Source: Martinezella tropici (GTDB lineage: Bacteria > Pseudomonadota > Alphaproteobacteria > Rhizobiales > Rhizobiaceae). From it: a DNA stretch of 64,000 nt. Positions 18,030 to 27,166 of this stretch are shown piece by piece. Location: contig NZ_QMKK01000061.1 in the NCBI RefSeq assembly GCF_003287875.1, forward strand, positions 1 through 64,000. The letters run 5' to 3'. Within the stretch, counting starts at the first letter, position 1. Every line of letters starts with the position of its first letter. A program made the translations under genes and the position numbers. The notes below the pieces were generated by a model that had not been told where the DNA came from, did no database searches, and saw nothing but the letters and a program-made list of their open reading frames with translations.

Positions 18030-18773
18030 TTGAACATCGAAAACAAAACGGTCCTGATCACAGGCGCCAATCGCGGCATCGGCCGGGCTCTTATGGACGA
18101 AGCGCTGCGGCGCGGTGCAAAGCGTGTCTATTCGGGGTCGCGTAGCGAGCAGCGTCATGACGATGAACGCGTCACCTTCGTCAAACTCGACATAACCGAC
18201 GAGCGCGACGTCCGGGAGACCGTCGGGACGATCGGGAAGCTCGATATCCTCATCAACAATGCCGGCATCTTCATGCCTGACGATCTCGGCGACGCTGACA
18301 TCATCAATCGCCATCTGGCGGTCAATTTCTTCGGGCCGCTGAAAGTGACTCAGGCCTTTCTTCCTGCATTGATGCGATCGAAAGGCGCTATCATCAACAA
18401 CCTCTCGCTATCGGCGCTCGTGCCGGTCGCCTCCACGCCGGCCTATTCGCTTTCGAAGGCGGCGGCACATAATTTGATGCAGGCCTTTCGAGCGCTCCTG
18501 TCAGCGCACGATGTCACGGTACATAATTGTTTCACCGGGCCCGTCGATACCGACATGACACGCGGCTTCGAGGTGCCGAAGTCGCCGCCCGGCCTGGTGG
18601 CAGCCGGAATATTCAACGGCTTCGAAAGAGGCGAGGAGGATATCTTTCCAGACCCCTATTCCGAACGCATTGCAGATGGCTGGCACACCAGCGTCATCAA
18701 GGCTCTCGAGCGGGAATTTGCCGCTTATGTTCCGCCGATAGCTGAGGCGGCTCTGGACTGTTGTCACCACTGA
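18030..18773 (+). CDS. SDR family oxidoreductase
   Basis: The roughly 247-residue product is a classical short-chain dehydrogenase: cofactor motif TGANRGIGRA, NNAG motif, catalytic Ser in NLSLSAL and the YxxxK pair in YSLSKAA. It uses NAD(P)H for a carbonyl/alcohol reaction of unknown substrate. The start is debatable: a TTG at 18030 has CAGGAG 8 nt upstream and gives the normal beginning NIENKTVLITGA; ATG 18003 is the alternative. The following MarR gene is convergent. Confidence 0.83.
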   Translation: MNIENKTVLITGANRGIGRALMDEALRRGAKRVYSGSRSEQRHDDERVTFVKLDITDERDVRETVGTIGKLDILINNAGIFMPDDLGDADIINRHLAVNFFGPLKVTQAFLPALMRSKGAIINNLSLSALVPVASTPAYSLSKAAAHNLMQAFRALLSAHDVTVHNCFTGPVDTDMTRGFEVPKSPPGLVAAGIFNGFERGEEDIFPDPYSERIADGWHTSVIKALEREFAAYVPPIAEAALDCCHH

Positions 18774-18858
18774 CGCTCTGTTTGCACCGAATGGCATTGC
18801 CGTGCCGCTCGGCGCAAACGGCTGCCATTAATTCATAGTGCTGATCCGAACCAGGTGT

Positions 18859-19410
18859 TCAGGTTCCAGGTTTGACGTCGGCCACGACAGCCTGCCAGCC
18901 GCGGGCAACCGCTCCGGCACAGGCATCTTCGATGCGATCAAGCATGGCATGCAGTGCCTCGCGTTCACCCTCGGATAGACTTTCGAGTATACGCGCTTCC
19001 ATGGCCTGGCCGATGGATACGATCTCTTCGAGCACCTTGTAGCCTTCGGCTGTCAGTTCGACCGCAGAAAACCGCCGGTCACCGGCACCGGCATTGCGCC
19101 GGGCAAAACCTAAAGAGACCAGTTGCGCTATGCCGCGGCTGACGGCGAATTGATCCAGCGCACCGGCATGACAGATTTCCTTGCTCGAAAGCCCGGGTCG
19201 GCCGCCGGCGATTGCGAGAATTCGCCACGACGCTTGCGACAAACCATATCTTGGCCCGTAGTAGGACGCGAGCAGCTCGGCGGTGCTACTTGCCACGAGA
19301 AACATTCGATAGGGTACCCAGCGATCCAGCCGAAAGGCCGGCTTTACCGCCGTCCCATCCTCGCGTTCCTCCGCCAGCCCCTTATCAGGTTGATCATTTT
19401 TTAATTGCAT
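18859..19410 (-). CDS. MarR family transcriptional regulator
   Basis: The 183-residue product has a winged HTH (RPGLSSKEICHAGALDQFAVSRGIAQLVSLGFARR, then DRRFSAVELTAEG) typical of MarR, with flanking helices for dimerisation. The start at 19410 (MQLKNDQ) has GGAA upstream and removes an unlikely 32-residue extension. It lies just 55 nt downstream of the ABC ATPase gene on the same strand and may be the last gene of that cluster and its local regulator. Confidence 0.82.
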   Translation of the reverse strand: MQLKNDQPDKGLAEEREDGTAVKPAFRLDRWVPYRMFLVASSTAELLASYYGPRYGLSQASWRILAIAGGRPGLSSKEICHAGALDQFAVSRGIAQLVSLGFARRNAGAGDRRFSAVELTAEGYKVLEEIVSIGQAMEARILESLSEGEREALHAMLDRIEDACAGAVARGWQAVVADVKPGT

Positions 19411-19465
19411 ATTGCAGCTATATTCCAGCGAAGTTTCGAAAACAAGCGGCCGATCGCGGCGGCAA

Positions 19466-20266
19466 TCAAGCGAGCAGCAGCCTGTCCTCGGCAATCTCGC
19501 CGCCACTCGCCGCTCCGAACAAGGCGATCAGGCCGGGTACATCATAGCCGGCCCGTTCATCCCCCGCGACGTCAAGCACGATGCGTCCACCGCTCATCAT
19601 GATGGTGCGCTCGCCATAGTCGAGGGCATGGCGCATGCTGTGCGTGACCATCAGCGTGGTGAGGTGCTGACGTTCGCTGATCTCAGCCGAAAGCGCCAGG
19701 ATGCGCGACGCTGCCTTGGGATCGAGCGCTGCCGTATGCTCGTCGAGAAGAAGCAGCTTCATCGGCAGCAGTGTCGCCATCAGCAGGCTTACCGCCTGTC
19801 GCTGGCCGCCGGAAAGCGTGCCGATCCCCGCCTTGAGCTTCCTTTCAAGTCCAAGACCGAGACTGGAAAGCTGTTCTTCAAACCGCGCGCGTCCATTCCG
19901 GCGGCCGAGAGCGAGGGACAGTCCGCGCCGCCCAGCGCGCGCGGAAGCGAGCGCGAGATTTTCCTCAACCGTAAGAGCCTCGCAGGTTCCGACCCGGGGG
20001 TCCTGGAAGACGCGGCCGATGAATCGCGCCCGTGCCTGGGTCGACAACCGCGTAACGTCGACGCCGTCGATGACGATCCGACCCCGATCGGGCGGAGTAG
20101 CGCCGGCAATGACCGAAAGCAGCGTCGACTTTCCGGCACCATTGCTGCCGATGACGGTTGCGAACTGCCCTTGTGGGATCGCCAGGGACAGGCTGCGCAG
20201 TGCGGCCACTTCGAGAGCTGTCCCCGGGTTGAACGTGACCGATATCGTATCGAGAATCAGCATCAT
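19466..20266 (-). CDS. ABC importer ATPase (TrpZ-like)
   Basis: The 266-residue ATPase has Walker A GSNGAGKST, signature LSGGQRQAVSL, Walker B LLLLDEHTAALDPK and the switch histidine in VTHSMRHAL. It partners the adjacent permease (4-nt overlap at 20263-20266) and the ABC_sub_bind protein. Characterised three-gene sets of this type import tryptophan or related aromatics (TrpXYZ). The signature-following stretch LLMATLLPMKLLLLDEH is typical of this subfamily. Confidence 0.85.
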   Translation of the reverse strand: MMLILDTISVTFNPGTALEVAALRSLSLAIPQGQFATVIGSNGAGKSTLLSVIAGATPPDRGRIVIDGVDVTRLSTQARARFIGRVFQDPRVGTCEALTVEENLALASARAGRRGLSLALGRRNGRARFEEQLSSLGLGLERKLKAGIGTLSGGQRQAVSLLMATLLPMKLLLLDEHTAALDPKAASRILALSAEISERQHLTTLMVTHSMRHALDYGERTIMMSGGRIVLDVAGDERAGYDVPGLIALFGAASGGEIAEDRLLLA

Positions 20267-21195
20267 GAGGCCGTTCCTTCTGCTTTCGATGGCTCAGGCA
20301 GCCGGGTACGCCTTATGGAGGGCAGCTTCTTCAACCGCGTTTTCGAAATCATTACGGCGACGGCAACGACCAATGCGGTTACCAGATTGAGATCCTGTGC
20401 CTGGATTCCGATCACGCCGCCGTCGAGCGCCAGGGCAATAACCAGCCGGTAGATCAATGCACCGAGGATACAGCCGAACGTGGCTCGTGCGACCGATCCT
20501 GCACCGACGACCGTTTCGCCGATAATGACGGCGGCAAGACCGGTGACGATCGTGCCGATACCCATCGAGACATCGGCAACGCCCTGGCTTTCGGCATAAA
20601 GCGCCCCGGCAAGTCCGACGAGACCGTTGGCGAGGGCCATGCCGAGCATGACCATGCGGCCGTTGTCGACGGCCTGTGCCTCGGCCATCCTCGGGCTGGC
20701 GCCGGTTGCACGCAAGGCCAGACCCATTTGCGTGGCAAGGAACCAGTCTACGAACATCTTTGCGGCCAATATGATGCAGAGGAGCAATACCGTATTGGCC
20801 CAGACCCCGAGCGCTGCGATCCCGTCGATCCAGGAAAAGATGGTATCGGTCCCATAAAGTGAAACATTCGGCTTACCCATGACGCGCAGATTGATCGAGA
20901 ACAATGCGACCATGGTCAGGATCCCTGCGAGAAGGTTCATGATCTTCAACCGGACCGACAGGAACGCCGTGACGAAGCCCGCAGACGCGCCCGCGGCAAA
21001 TCCGAGGAGCGTTGCGATGATGGGCGGCACGCCCGCCATGATGGTCGATGCCGCGACCGACGCGCCGAGCGGGAAACTGCCGTCGACAGTTAGATCCGGA
21101 AAATCGAGCACCCGGAACGAGAGATAGACGCCAAGGGCAACGAGGGCAAACAGCAGGCCTGCTTCGCAGGCGCCGGAAAGGGCAATCAGGCTCAT
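20263..21195 (-). CDS. ABC importer permease (TrpY-like)
   Basis: The 310-residue permease has about eight to nine hydrophobic segments of the branched-chain-amino-acid-permease fold (SFRVLDFPDLTVDGSFPLGA near the N-terminus). This is the pattern of permeases that partner ABC_sub_bind proteins. It overlaps the ATPase start by 4 nt and its own start overlaps the binding-protein stop, so the three are translationally coupled. Confidence 0.85.
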   Translation of the reverse strand: MSLIALSGACEAGLLFALVALGVYLSFRVLDFPDLTVDGSFPLGASVAASTIMAGVPPIIATLLGFAAGASAGFVTAFLSVRLKIMNLLAGILTMVALFSINLRVMGKPNVSLYGTDTIFSWIDGIAALGVWANTVLLLCIILAAKMFVDWFLATQMGLALRATGASPRMAEAQAVDNGRMVMLGMALANGLVGLAGALYAESQGVADVSMGIGTIVTGLAAVIIGETVVGAGSVARATFGCILGALIYRLVIALALDGGVIGIQAQDLNLVTALVVAVAVMISKTRLKKLPSIRRTRLPEPSKAEGTAS

Positions 21196-22172
21196 TGGTC
21201 GATCACCTTCGCTGCGCTCTGTGTCATGGCTTCAGAGAGAGTGACGCCCATCTTCTTGGCCGAGGCGAGATTGAGGTAGAGATCCTCGCTCTCCAGCGTT
21301 CCGACCGGGATGTCGCCCGGCTTTGTGCCGTTCAGAACTTTGGCGGCAATCTCGCCCGTCAGCCGTCCCAGCTTGTAATAATTGAATCCGAGTGCAGCCA
21401 TCGCACCCCGCTCGACCGAATTGGTGTCGCTGGCATAGACCGGGATCTTCGCGTCGACGCCGACCTTGACCACGCTTTCGACAGCGGAAACCACCGTGCT
21501 GTCGGTCGGCAGGAGGATCACATCGGCCTTGCCGACGAGGCTGCGGGCGGCGTCCGGCACCGCGGCCGACTGTGCCGCCGTCGCCTCGACGATACTCATG
21601 CCGATCTTCGCCGCCTCGGTTTTCATCTCAGCCACTTGTGCGACGGAATTGGCCTCGCCAGCATTATAGAGGACGCCGATCTTCGTTGCCGTTGGCGTCA
21701 GTTTATGGATCAGTTCGAAGGTCAGGTTCAGAGGCTGCTTGTCGCTGGTTCCGGTCAGCGTGCCGTCTGGTTGAGCGAAGCTTTTGACCAATTTCGCGGC
21801 GACGGGATCGGTCACAGCCGAGAAGACGATCGGGATTGCTCCTTTGGCTGCGGCCTGGCAGGCCTGGGCAGACGGTGTGGAGATGGCAACGATCACGTCG
21901 GGCGATTTGCCGGCAAATGTCTTGGCGATCTGCGTCTGCGTCGGCATGCTTCCTTGAGCGCTTGCGATGTCGAGCGTGACGGTCTTGCCGTCGACGAAGC
22001 CGGCATCGGCCAGTGCATCGACGATCCCTTTGCGGGCCGCATCGATGGCCGGATGCTCGACGATATAGGTCAGCGCCACTGTCTTGTTCGCCGCAGTGGT
22101 GACCGTGGCGGAGAAAGACAGGAGCAGGGCCGAGAGGGTCAGTGCGTGTACGAAAGCGGTTCTGCGTTTCAC
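21192..22172 (-). CDS. ABC substrate-binding protein, ABC_sub_bind/TrpX family
   Basis: The 326-residue product begins at a GTG with AAGGAG 9 nt upstream and has a signal peptide (RRTAFVHALTLSALLLSFSATVTTAA). The mature protein shows the ABC_sub_bind pattern (ALTYIVEHPAIDAARKGI, GTLTGTSD, KIGVLYN, PVYASDTNSVERGA). Members bind tryptophan or other aromatic/hydrophobic ligands in the periplasm. Adjacent dehydrogenases and a prephenate dehydratase make an aromatic 2-hydroxy or amino acid a reasonable guess for the ligand; this is inference. Confidence 0.85.
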   Translation of the reverse strand: MKRRTAFVHALTLSALLLSFSATVTTAANKTVALTYIVEHPAIDAARKGIVDALADAGFVDGKTVTLDIASAQGSMPTQTQIAKTFAGKSPDVIVAISTPSAQACQAAAKGAIPIVFSAVTDPVAAKLVKSFAQPDGTLTGTSDKQPLNLTFELIHKLTPTATKIGVLYNAGEANSVAQVAEMKTEAAKIGMSIVEATAAQSAAVPDAARSLVGKADVILLPTDSTVVSAVESVVKVGVDAKIPVYASDTNSVERGAMAALGFNYYKLGRLTGEIAAKVLNGTKPGDIPVGTLESEDLYLNLASAKKMGVTLSEAMTQSAAKVIDQ

Positions 22173-22209
22173 CGGAGCAATCTCCTTGTAAGGTTTTGGC
22201 AATGACGGG

Positions 22210-23430
22210 TCAGGCGGCAAATGGTGACTGCGGGCGGGGTGACATGGGTTCGCGGGCGGAAACCTGCTCGGGCCGCAACAGCATTGGAGGAAGGCGAAGC
22301 TTGGAAGGTCGAAGATCGGCAATGGTGGGCGCACCCATCATTGCCTGGGCGACGTCGAGTTCGGCGGCGATGATGGCAAGGGCTCTGAACACGGCATTCT
22401 CGCCGCCACTTGCCAAGGCGTAGAGTGTCGCACGTCCGAGCTGCACGGCCGTTGCTCCAAGCGCCAGCGCCTTGGCAACATCGGTGCCGCTGCGAAAGCC
22501 GCTGTCGACCAGGATTGCGAGCTTGCCCCCGACGGCGCTGACGAATTCCGGCAGGATGTCGATACTCGCGACGGCTCCATCGAGTTGCCGGCCGCCGTGA
22601 TTGCTGACCACGATGCCGTCAAGCCCAAGCTCGGCTGCCCGGCTGCCCTGCCTCGGATTGAGCAATCCCTTGAGGATCAGCGGTCCCTTCCAGCGATCCC
22701 GTATGAAGGCGATATCGTCCCAGGACACGGTCGGGTCGAGCTGCTGTTCCATCACCTCGGCAATCGTTCCTGCGGATTTGAGGTCGAACCCGGCTTCCAT
22801 GACTTTCAGGCGTGGAGCGCCGGTCATGGCCATTCGCAAGGCCCATCCGGGATGGGCCGCAAGGCTCAGGAGCTTTCTGGGCGTCCAGCGGAACGGCAGC
22901 GAAAAGCCATTGCGGGCATCGCGCAACCGTCTGCCGGGAATGGCGTTGTCGACGGTAATCTCGAGCGCTTCGAAGCCCAGCGCTTCGGCCTGCTTCAGGA
23001 GCCTGAGGCTTACCTCGCGGTCCCGGAACAGGTAGAGCTGAAACCACTTCCTGCCTTCGCCGGTGGCTGCCACGGCTTCCATGGTCGCGCTGGCCGCCGA
23101 ACTCATGACAAAGGGGATTCCCGCCTGTCCGGCGGCCCGGGCCAGCGCCTGGTCGCCTGCGGGCCAAGCCGCGCCTGCCAGTCCGGTCGGTCCGATGATG
23201 ACTGGCATTGTGAGCGGCTTGCCAAAGAGCGAGATGGCGGCAGAGCGAAGGCCGACGTCGACCGGGGCGGAGCCGACGAGACGGATCCGATCTAGTGCCG
23301 CCCGGTTTTCGCGCAGCGTCAGCTCCGAGCCGGCGCCGCCGTCGAAGAAGTCAAACACCATTTTCGGCAATGCGCGCCGCGCGGCGGTTCTGAAGTCGGC
23401 GATCGATGCCGGACCATGCGGATTGGACAT
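22210..23430 (-). CDS. FMN-dependent alpha-hydroxy-acid dehydrogenase (LldD/mandelate type)
   Basis: The 406-residue product is a TIM-barrel flavoenzyme of the L-lactate/mandelate/glycolate oxidase family. FDFFDGGAGSE, the IIGPTGLAG strand, QLYLFRD and the catalytic SNHGGRQLDG (His-Gly-Gly-Arg) are intact, as is the phosphate-binding DSGFRSGTDVAKALALGA. It oxidises L-2-hydroxyacids to 2-oxoacids, passing electrons to O2 or a membrane quinone. Next to a GlcD-like enzyme that would act on the D-isomer, it suggests use of both enantiomers of a 2-hydroxyacid. Confidence 0.87.
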   Translation of the reverse strand: MSNPHGPASIADFRTAARRALPKMVFDFFDGGAGSELTLRENRAALDRIRLVGSAPVDVGLRSAAISLFGKPLTMPVIIGPTGLAGAAWPAGDQALARAAGQAGIPFVMSSAASATMEAVAATGEGRKWFQLYLFRDREVSLRLLKQAEALGFEALEITVDNAIPGRRLRDARNGFSLPFRWTPRKLLSLAAHPGWALRMAMTGAPRLKVMEAGFDLKSAGTIAEVMEQQLDPTVSWDDIAFIRDRWKGPLILKGLLNPRQGSRAAELGLDGIVVSNHGGRQLDGAVASIDILPEFVSAVGGKLAILVDSGFRSGTDVAKALALGATAVQLGRATLYALASGGENAVFRALAIIAAELDVAQAMMGAPTIADLRPSKLRLPPMLLRPEQVSAREPMSPRPQSPFAA

Positions 23431-23465
23431 AAATTCTCACTACCTCCCTGGTTTATGGATCTCGC

Positions 23466-24893
23466 TCAATTGAAAGGCGGCGCCTCGGCGAGATTGAAAA
23501 TCTTGCCCGGATTCATGATGTTGTGAGGATCGATGGCGCGTTTGATCGCGGCCATGACCCGGATGGCAGGCCCGTGCTCCGCGACAAGCGCTGCTATTTT
23601 GCCGTGGCCTATCCCATGCTCGCCGGTCGACGTTCCCTGCAGCGTGATGGCGCGGGCTGCGAGACGCTTGGTCAGAGCCTCAACCCGCTGGCGCTCATCG
23701 GCATCGGCGGGATCGAAGAGGACGCAAAGATGGAAATTGCCGTCACCGACATGGCCGCAGATCGGTGCGAGGAGGCCAAGATCCCGCACGTCATCCTTGG
23801 CGGCGAGTATGGCCTCGACAAGCCGCGATACCGGGACGCAGCTATCCGTGGGAAGGGCACTTGCGCCCGGACGTAGCGCAAGATTGGCCCACCAGATATC
23901 ATGGCGTGCCTGCCAGAGCCGGCCCCTGGCCTCCGCCGATACGGCGGTATCGAACCGACTGGCGCCTGCGGCACGCGCCTCCTCCTCGATGAACGGCAAG
24001 GCGGCCTCGACCGCCGCGCGGCTGCCGTGCAGTTCGATAAAAAGCGTTGGCTCGACCGGCAGGGAGAGTTTTGAATAGCGATTGACGGCCTCCACCTGCA
24101 GTTCATCGAGCAGTTCGATGCGTGCCAGGGTGTCGGTGAGCCTGGTCGCGACTAGCACGAAGCCGACCGCCTGTTCCAGCGTGGAGAAACTCGCCGAAAT
24201 CGCAACGATGTGGTCCGGAATCGGATGCAATTTGACGGTGACGTCGGTTACGATACCGAGCGTACCTTCCGATCCCACCCAGAGACGTGTCAGATCGTAG
24301 CCGGCAGCCGATTTCCGAGCATGGCTTGCGGTGCGGATCCGATCACCATTGGGCAGGACGACGCCGAGCGAAACGACGTTGTCTTTCATCGTGCCATAAC
24401 GCATGGCATTCGTGCCGGAGGCGCGTGTCGAGGCCATTCCGCCAAGTGAGGCATCCGCGCCGGGATCGACGGGAAAGAACAGCCCTGTATCGCGCAGTTC
24501 AGCGTTCAGGCGCTTGCGGGTTACGCCTGCCTCGACCGTCGCTGTCATGTCGTCCGGTCGAATCGTCAAAATCCGATCCAACCGTGAGAGATCGATGCAT
24601 ATTCCACCCATGAGGGCTGCAATATGTCCTTCGCAGGACGTGCCGGTCCCAAACGGGATCACCGGCACGTCAAAGGCGTGGCAAGTCGCCACGATACGCG
24701 ATACCTCCTCCGCCGTATCAGGGAAAACGACCGCGTCCGGCGGATAGGACGGATGCCAGCTTACGTCATGGCCATGCTGGTCACGCACGGCCGGCGCCGT
24801 TGTCAGCCGATCGCCAAAATGCAGCTTCAACTTCGTGATTGCGGCGTCGACAAGATCGCCATGGCGTCCGTGGTGGTTCACTGCGATCGTCAT
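23466..24893 (-). CDS. FAD-linked D-2-hydroxyacid dehydrogenase (GlcD/Dld type)
   Basis: The 475-residue product has the PCMH/VAO FAD-binding domain (VIPFGTGTSCEG, DPGADASLGGMASTRASGTNAMRYG, VGSEGTLGIVTDVTVKL) and the C-terminal FAD-oxidase cap ending in GEHGIGHGK. These are hallmarks of D-lactate dehydrogenase (cytochrome) and glycolate oxidase subunit D. It converts a D-2-hydroxyacid to a 2-oxoacid. Its start overlaps the prephenate dehydratase stop by 4 nt, so it is part of the same transcript. Confidence 0.87.
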   Translation of the reverse strand: MTIAVNHHGRHGDLVDAAITKLKLHFGDRLTTAPAVRDQHGHDVSWHPSYPPDAVVFPDTAEEVSRIVATCHAFDVPVIPFGTGTSCEGHIAALMGGICIDLSRLDRILTIRPDDMTATVEAGVTRKRLNAELRDTGLFFPVDPGADASLGGMASTRASGTNAMRYGTMKDNVVSLGVVLPNGDRIRTASHARKSAAGYDLTRLWVGSEGTLGIVTDVTVKLHPIPDHIVAISASFSTLEQAVGFVLVATRLTDTLARIELLDELQVEAVNRYSKLSLPVEPTLFIELHGSRAAVEAALPFIEEEARAAGASRFDTAVSAEARGRLWQARHDIWWANLALRPGASALPTDSCVPVSRLVEAILAAKDDVRDLGLLAPICGHVGDGNFHLCVLFDPADADERQRVEALTKRLAARAITLQGTSTGEHGIGHGKIAALVAEHGPAIRVMAAIKRAIDPHNIMNPGKIFNLAEAPPFN

Positions 24894-25921
24894 CGTCCCG
24901 CCTCCTGCTGGCTATCGGACCATCGAAAGGCGGCCGGAGGCTTGGTCCCCCATGACGAGAGATGTTCCTCGCTGCGGTTGCGCAGATGGCGGCTCGCCAT
25001 CGGAAATGTCCCGAGCACGACCAGCTCCCGAGCATGGCGGGCGAGAGTATCGAGCGCATCGGCCACCTCCGGTGTGGCCGGATCGCCCTCGAACTCGCAG
25101 AGGAAGCGGGACGGCACGAATTGCCCGCCGACAAGGTAGCTTTCGATCTTGGTCATGTTGATGCCGTTTTCGGCAAATCCGGCAATGGCATGGTAAAGGC
25201 AGCCCGGCCGGTTCTGTGTGCGGAAGACGATCGTCGTCAGAAGCTGTGTTTTCTGCTCGGCCGCTTGAGGTTCGGCAGACAGCACATAAAACCGCGTCGT
25301 GTTATGCGGATCGTCTTCGACATTGCGTTTGAGGATATCCAATCCGTAAAGGTCGGCGGCGAGATCCGAAGCAATCGCGGCTTCGCTCGGATCCTCGCAG
25401 GAGGCCACCAGCTCGGCGGCGTGGGATGTCGTCGGCGCGGCGATGGCCTCGAGATCGAGCGCTGCGATAAGCCGGCTGACCTGACCAAGTGCCACGGGAT
25501 GCGAACGCACCCTCCTGATACTTGCAAGCGATGCGCCCGCCGGTGCCATCAGGCAATGTTCGACGCGCTGAAAATGCTCGCCGACGATATGCAGACCACT
25601 GTCGGGCACGATTCTGTGCACATCCGGCACGCGCCCGACCAGGCTGTTTTCGCATGGCAGGAGGATCCGGTCGACTTCACCGCGGACGGTGCTGGCGATC
25701 GTGGTCTCCAAGCTCGGCAGGGCAATGCGGTCCGCGAATGGGAACGCTGTTCGGCAGGCAACATCCGCGAATGCACCGGGCCGACCGTTATAGCCGACCT
25801 TATGGACTGTTGTGTCCGAGCCGAGTTTCGTGCCAACCGGATGCGATGCGCTTGCATTCGGATCGAAAGGGATCGCGGGGGAAGGGGTCTGGGACCCAGG
25901 GTTTGCGGCGGTCGAAGTCAT
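24890..25921 (-). CDS. pheA: Prephenate dehydratase with ACT domain
   Basis: The 343-residue product has the catalytic domain of prephenate dehydratase (GRPGAFADVACR, PCENSLVGRV, SGLHIVGEHF, and the Thr-Arg-Phe motif in NTTRFYVLS) and a C-terminal ACT domain (NRPGCLYHAIAGFAENGINMTKIES). It converts prephenate to phenylpyruvate and is normally Phe-inhibited. An unusual 50-residue Pro/Ser-rich N-terminal tail precedes the domain. GGAG lies about 8 nt before the start. Being inside a hydroxyacid-dehydrogenase/transport operon it may be a dedicated second copy rather than the housekeeping PheA. Confidence 0.85.
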   Translation of the reverse strand: MTSTAANPGSQTPSPAIPFDPNASASHPVGTKLGSDTTVHKVGYNGRPGAFADVACRTAFPFADRIALPSLETTIASTVRGEVDRILLPCENSLVGRVPDVHRIVPDSGLHIVGEHFQRVEHCLMAPAGASLASIRRVRSHPVALGQVSRLIAALDLEAIAAPTTSHAAELVASCEDPSEAAIASDLAADLYGLDILKRNVEDDPHNTTRFYVLSAEPQAAEQKTQLLTTIVFRTQNRPGCLYHAIAGFAENGINMTKIESYLVGGQFVPSRFLCEFEGDPATPEVADALDTLARHARELVVLGTFPMASRHLRNRSEEHLSSWGTKPPAAFRWSDSQQEAGR

Positions 25922-26015
25922 AGGCGATCTCCGAAGGAAATTTGTGCACGCCAGGTCACGCCGCGGGCGGTATTGTGCCGTCCCGCGTCGAGCGCCTGTC
26001 ATCGCTCATCCATGA

Positions 26016-26816
26016 TTAATTTGCGGTCGGCAGCCTTGTTGTTTCCATCACCGTCATCGGCCAAAGCAGGGCGATGCCGTTGCCGTCGGAAACGATGTCA
26101 AGATGGCGTTCCGCTGCAACAAGGCAGTCGTCATCGGTGAAGATCTCAGTCGCCGAGAACAGCAATCGTAGAAAATGTCCAAGATCCGCCTTGGTGTCGA
26201 AGCGCCAGCGGGTGGTGACATCGGTAAATTGAGGCTTGTCCCATCCGGTCAGAGCGCACAGGCTCGTTGCAAATTCCCGCGAAAGGAAAGAGACCTCGTG
26301 GCCGGTACAGCAACTCAGCGCGATGAAATCGTCGAAATAGGCGGCAAGCCGCGTTCCGGCGAAGATGTCGGCAATCACCAGCTTGCCGCCGGGCCGCATA
26401 TGCGCTGCGATCGCCTTCCAGGCGGCAGTCTTGTCGGAAATATGATGCACGGCGCCGCGCGACCAGGCCATGTCAAAATCGCGGATCGGCAGGTCGAGCA
26501 TGTGCGCTGCCTGACCGAAGACCCTGATCCGGCCATCACTTTCGAGTTCGAGATCCTCAAGCTGCTCGGTGGACGGATCGGTCGCGACCAATAAGCCGGC
26601 AGGGCCGACATCTTCGGCGATCGCGCGGCTGAAATGACCGTTGCCGGCGCCGATTTCCAAGACGCGTCGGCCGTCGATCGGCTGCAGGAAGCGGCGCATG
26701 GCGGCAATATCGTCAAGCCAGGCATCGGGAAAGAGATGGAGTGCATCACGGTAGGTCGCCGAGCGGCGGCCGGAAAAGACGATCTCAGATTCGATCGGTG
26801 TCGAGGACATATACAT
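26016..26816 (-). CDS. Class I SAM-dependent methyltransferase
   Basis: The 266-residue product shows the Rossmann methyltransferase motifs: VLEIGAGNGHFSRAIAED (motif I), VATDPS, FDMAWSRGAVHHIS (motif IV) and MRPGGKLVIAD (post-I). The substrate is unknown. The start at 26816 has GGAAGG 8 nt upstream; an ATG at 26852 is possible but has GGGAG directly abutting it. It is the first gene of the minus-strand cluster, 94 nt before the prephenate dehydratase, so methylation may be part of that pathway. Confidence 0.82.
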   Translation of the reverse strand: MYMSSTPIESEIVFSGRRSATYRDALHLFPDAWLDDIAAMRRFLQPIDGRRVLEIGAGNGHFSRAIAEDVGPAGLLVATDPSTEQLEDLELESDGRIRVFGQAAHMLDLPIRDFDMAWSRGAVHHISDKTAAWKAIAAHMRPGGKLVIADIFAGTRLAAYFDDFIALSCCTGHEVSFLSREFATSLCALTGWDKPQFTDVTTRWRFDTKADLGHFLRLLFSATEIFTDDDCLVAAERHLDIVSDGNGIALLWPMTVMETTRLPTAN

Positions 26817-27166
26817 GACATATGCCTTCCAAAATTGTTGCGGTTCGGACATCTCCCTAGATTCTAGTTATACGGGTAATCACGGTGCGATTTACCTCTT
26901 ATGATTAAAACTACAACACGGATTTGCTAGGAAATCAATTGCTATTTGCAAGTAATTTAGACATGCATAAACTTTGGGCAATCGCTCTGATTGGAGGCAC
27001 TTTACCCGAGGAAATAGCCGGTTCTGAGGGAATATTCTTCACAATGGCGGCAGCGCGTCGCAACTGCAGGGGTGAGCTGCGAAACTACAGTGGGACCATT
27101 ATCGCAACACGCCAGCCTCTGTGACGGGTAAGGCCCGATCGCAGATGGCATTGTGATTGCCCAGTT
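26817..27166. other. AT-richer intergenic region, no gene seen
   Basis: These 350 nt upstream of the methyltransferase are noticeably richer in A and T than the surroundings and presumably carry the promoter of the cluster. A plus-strand frame (26924-27124) lacks a ribosome site and any recognisable domain. No riboswitch motif was recognised. Confidence 0.4.

Noticed and set aside
26924..27124. A 66-codon plus-strand frame in the AT-rich gap
   Set aside because: No ribosome site, no domain; AT-richness looks like promoter DNA.
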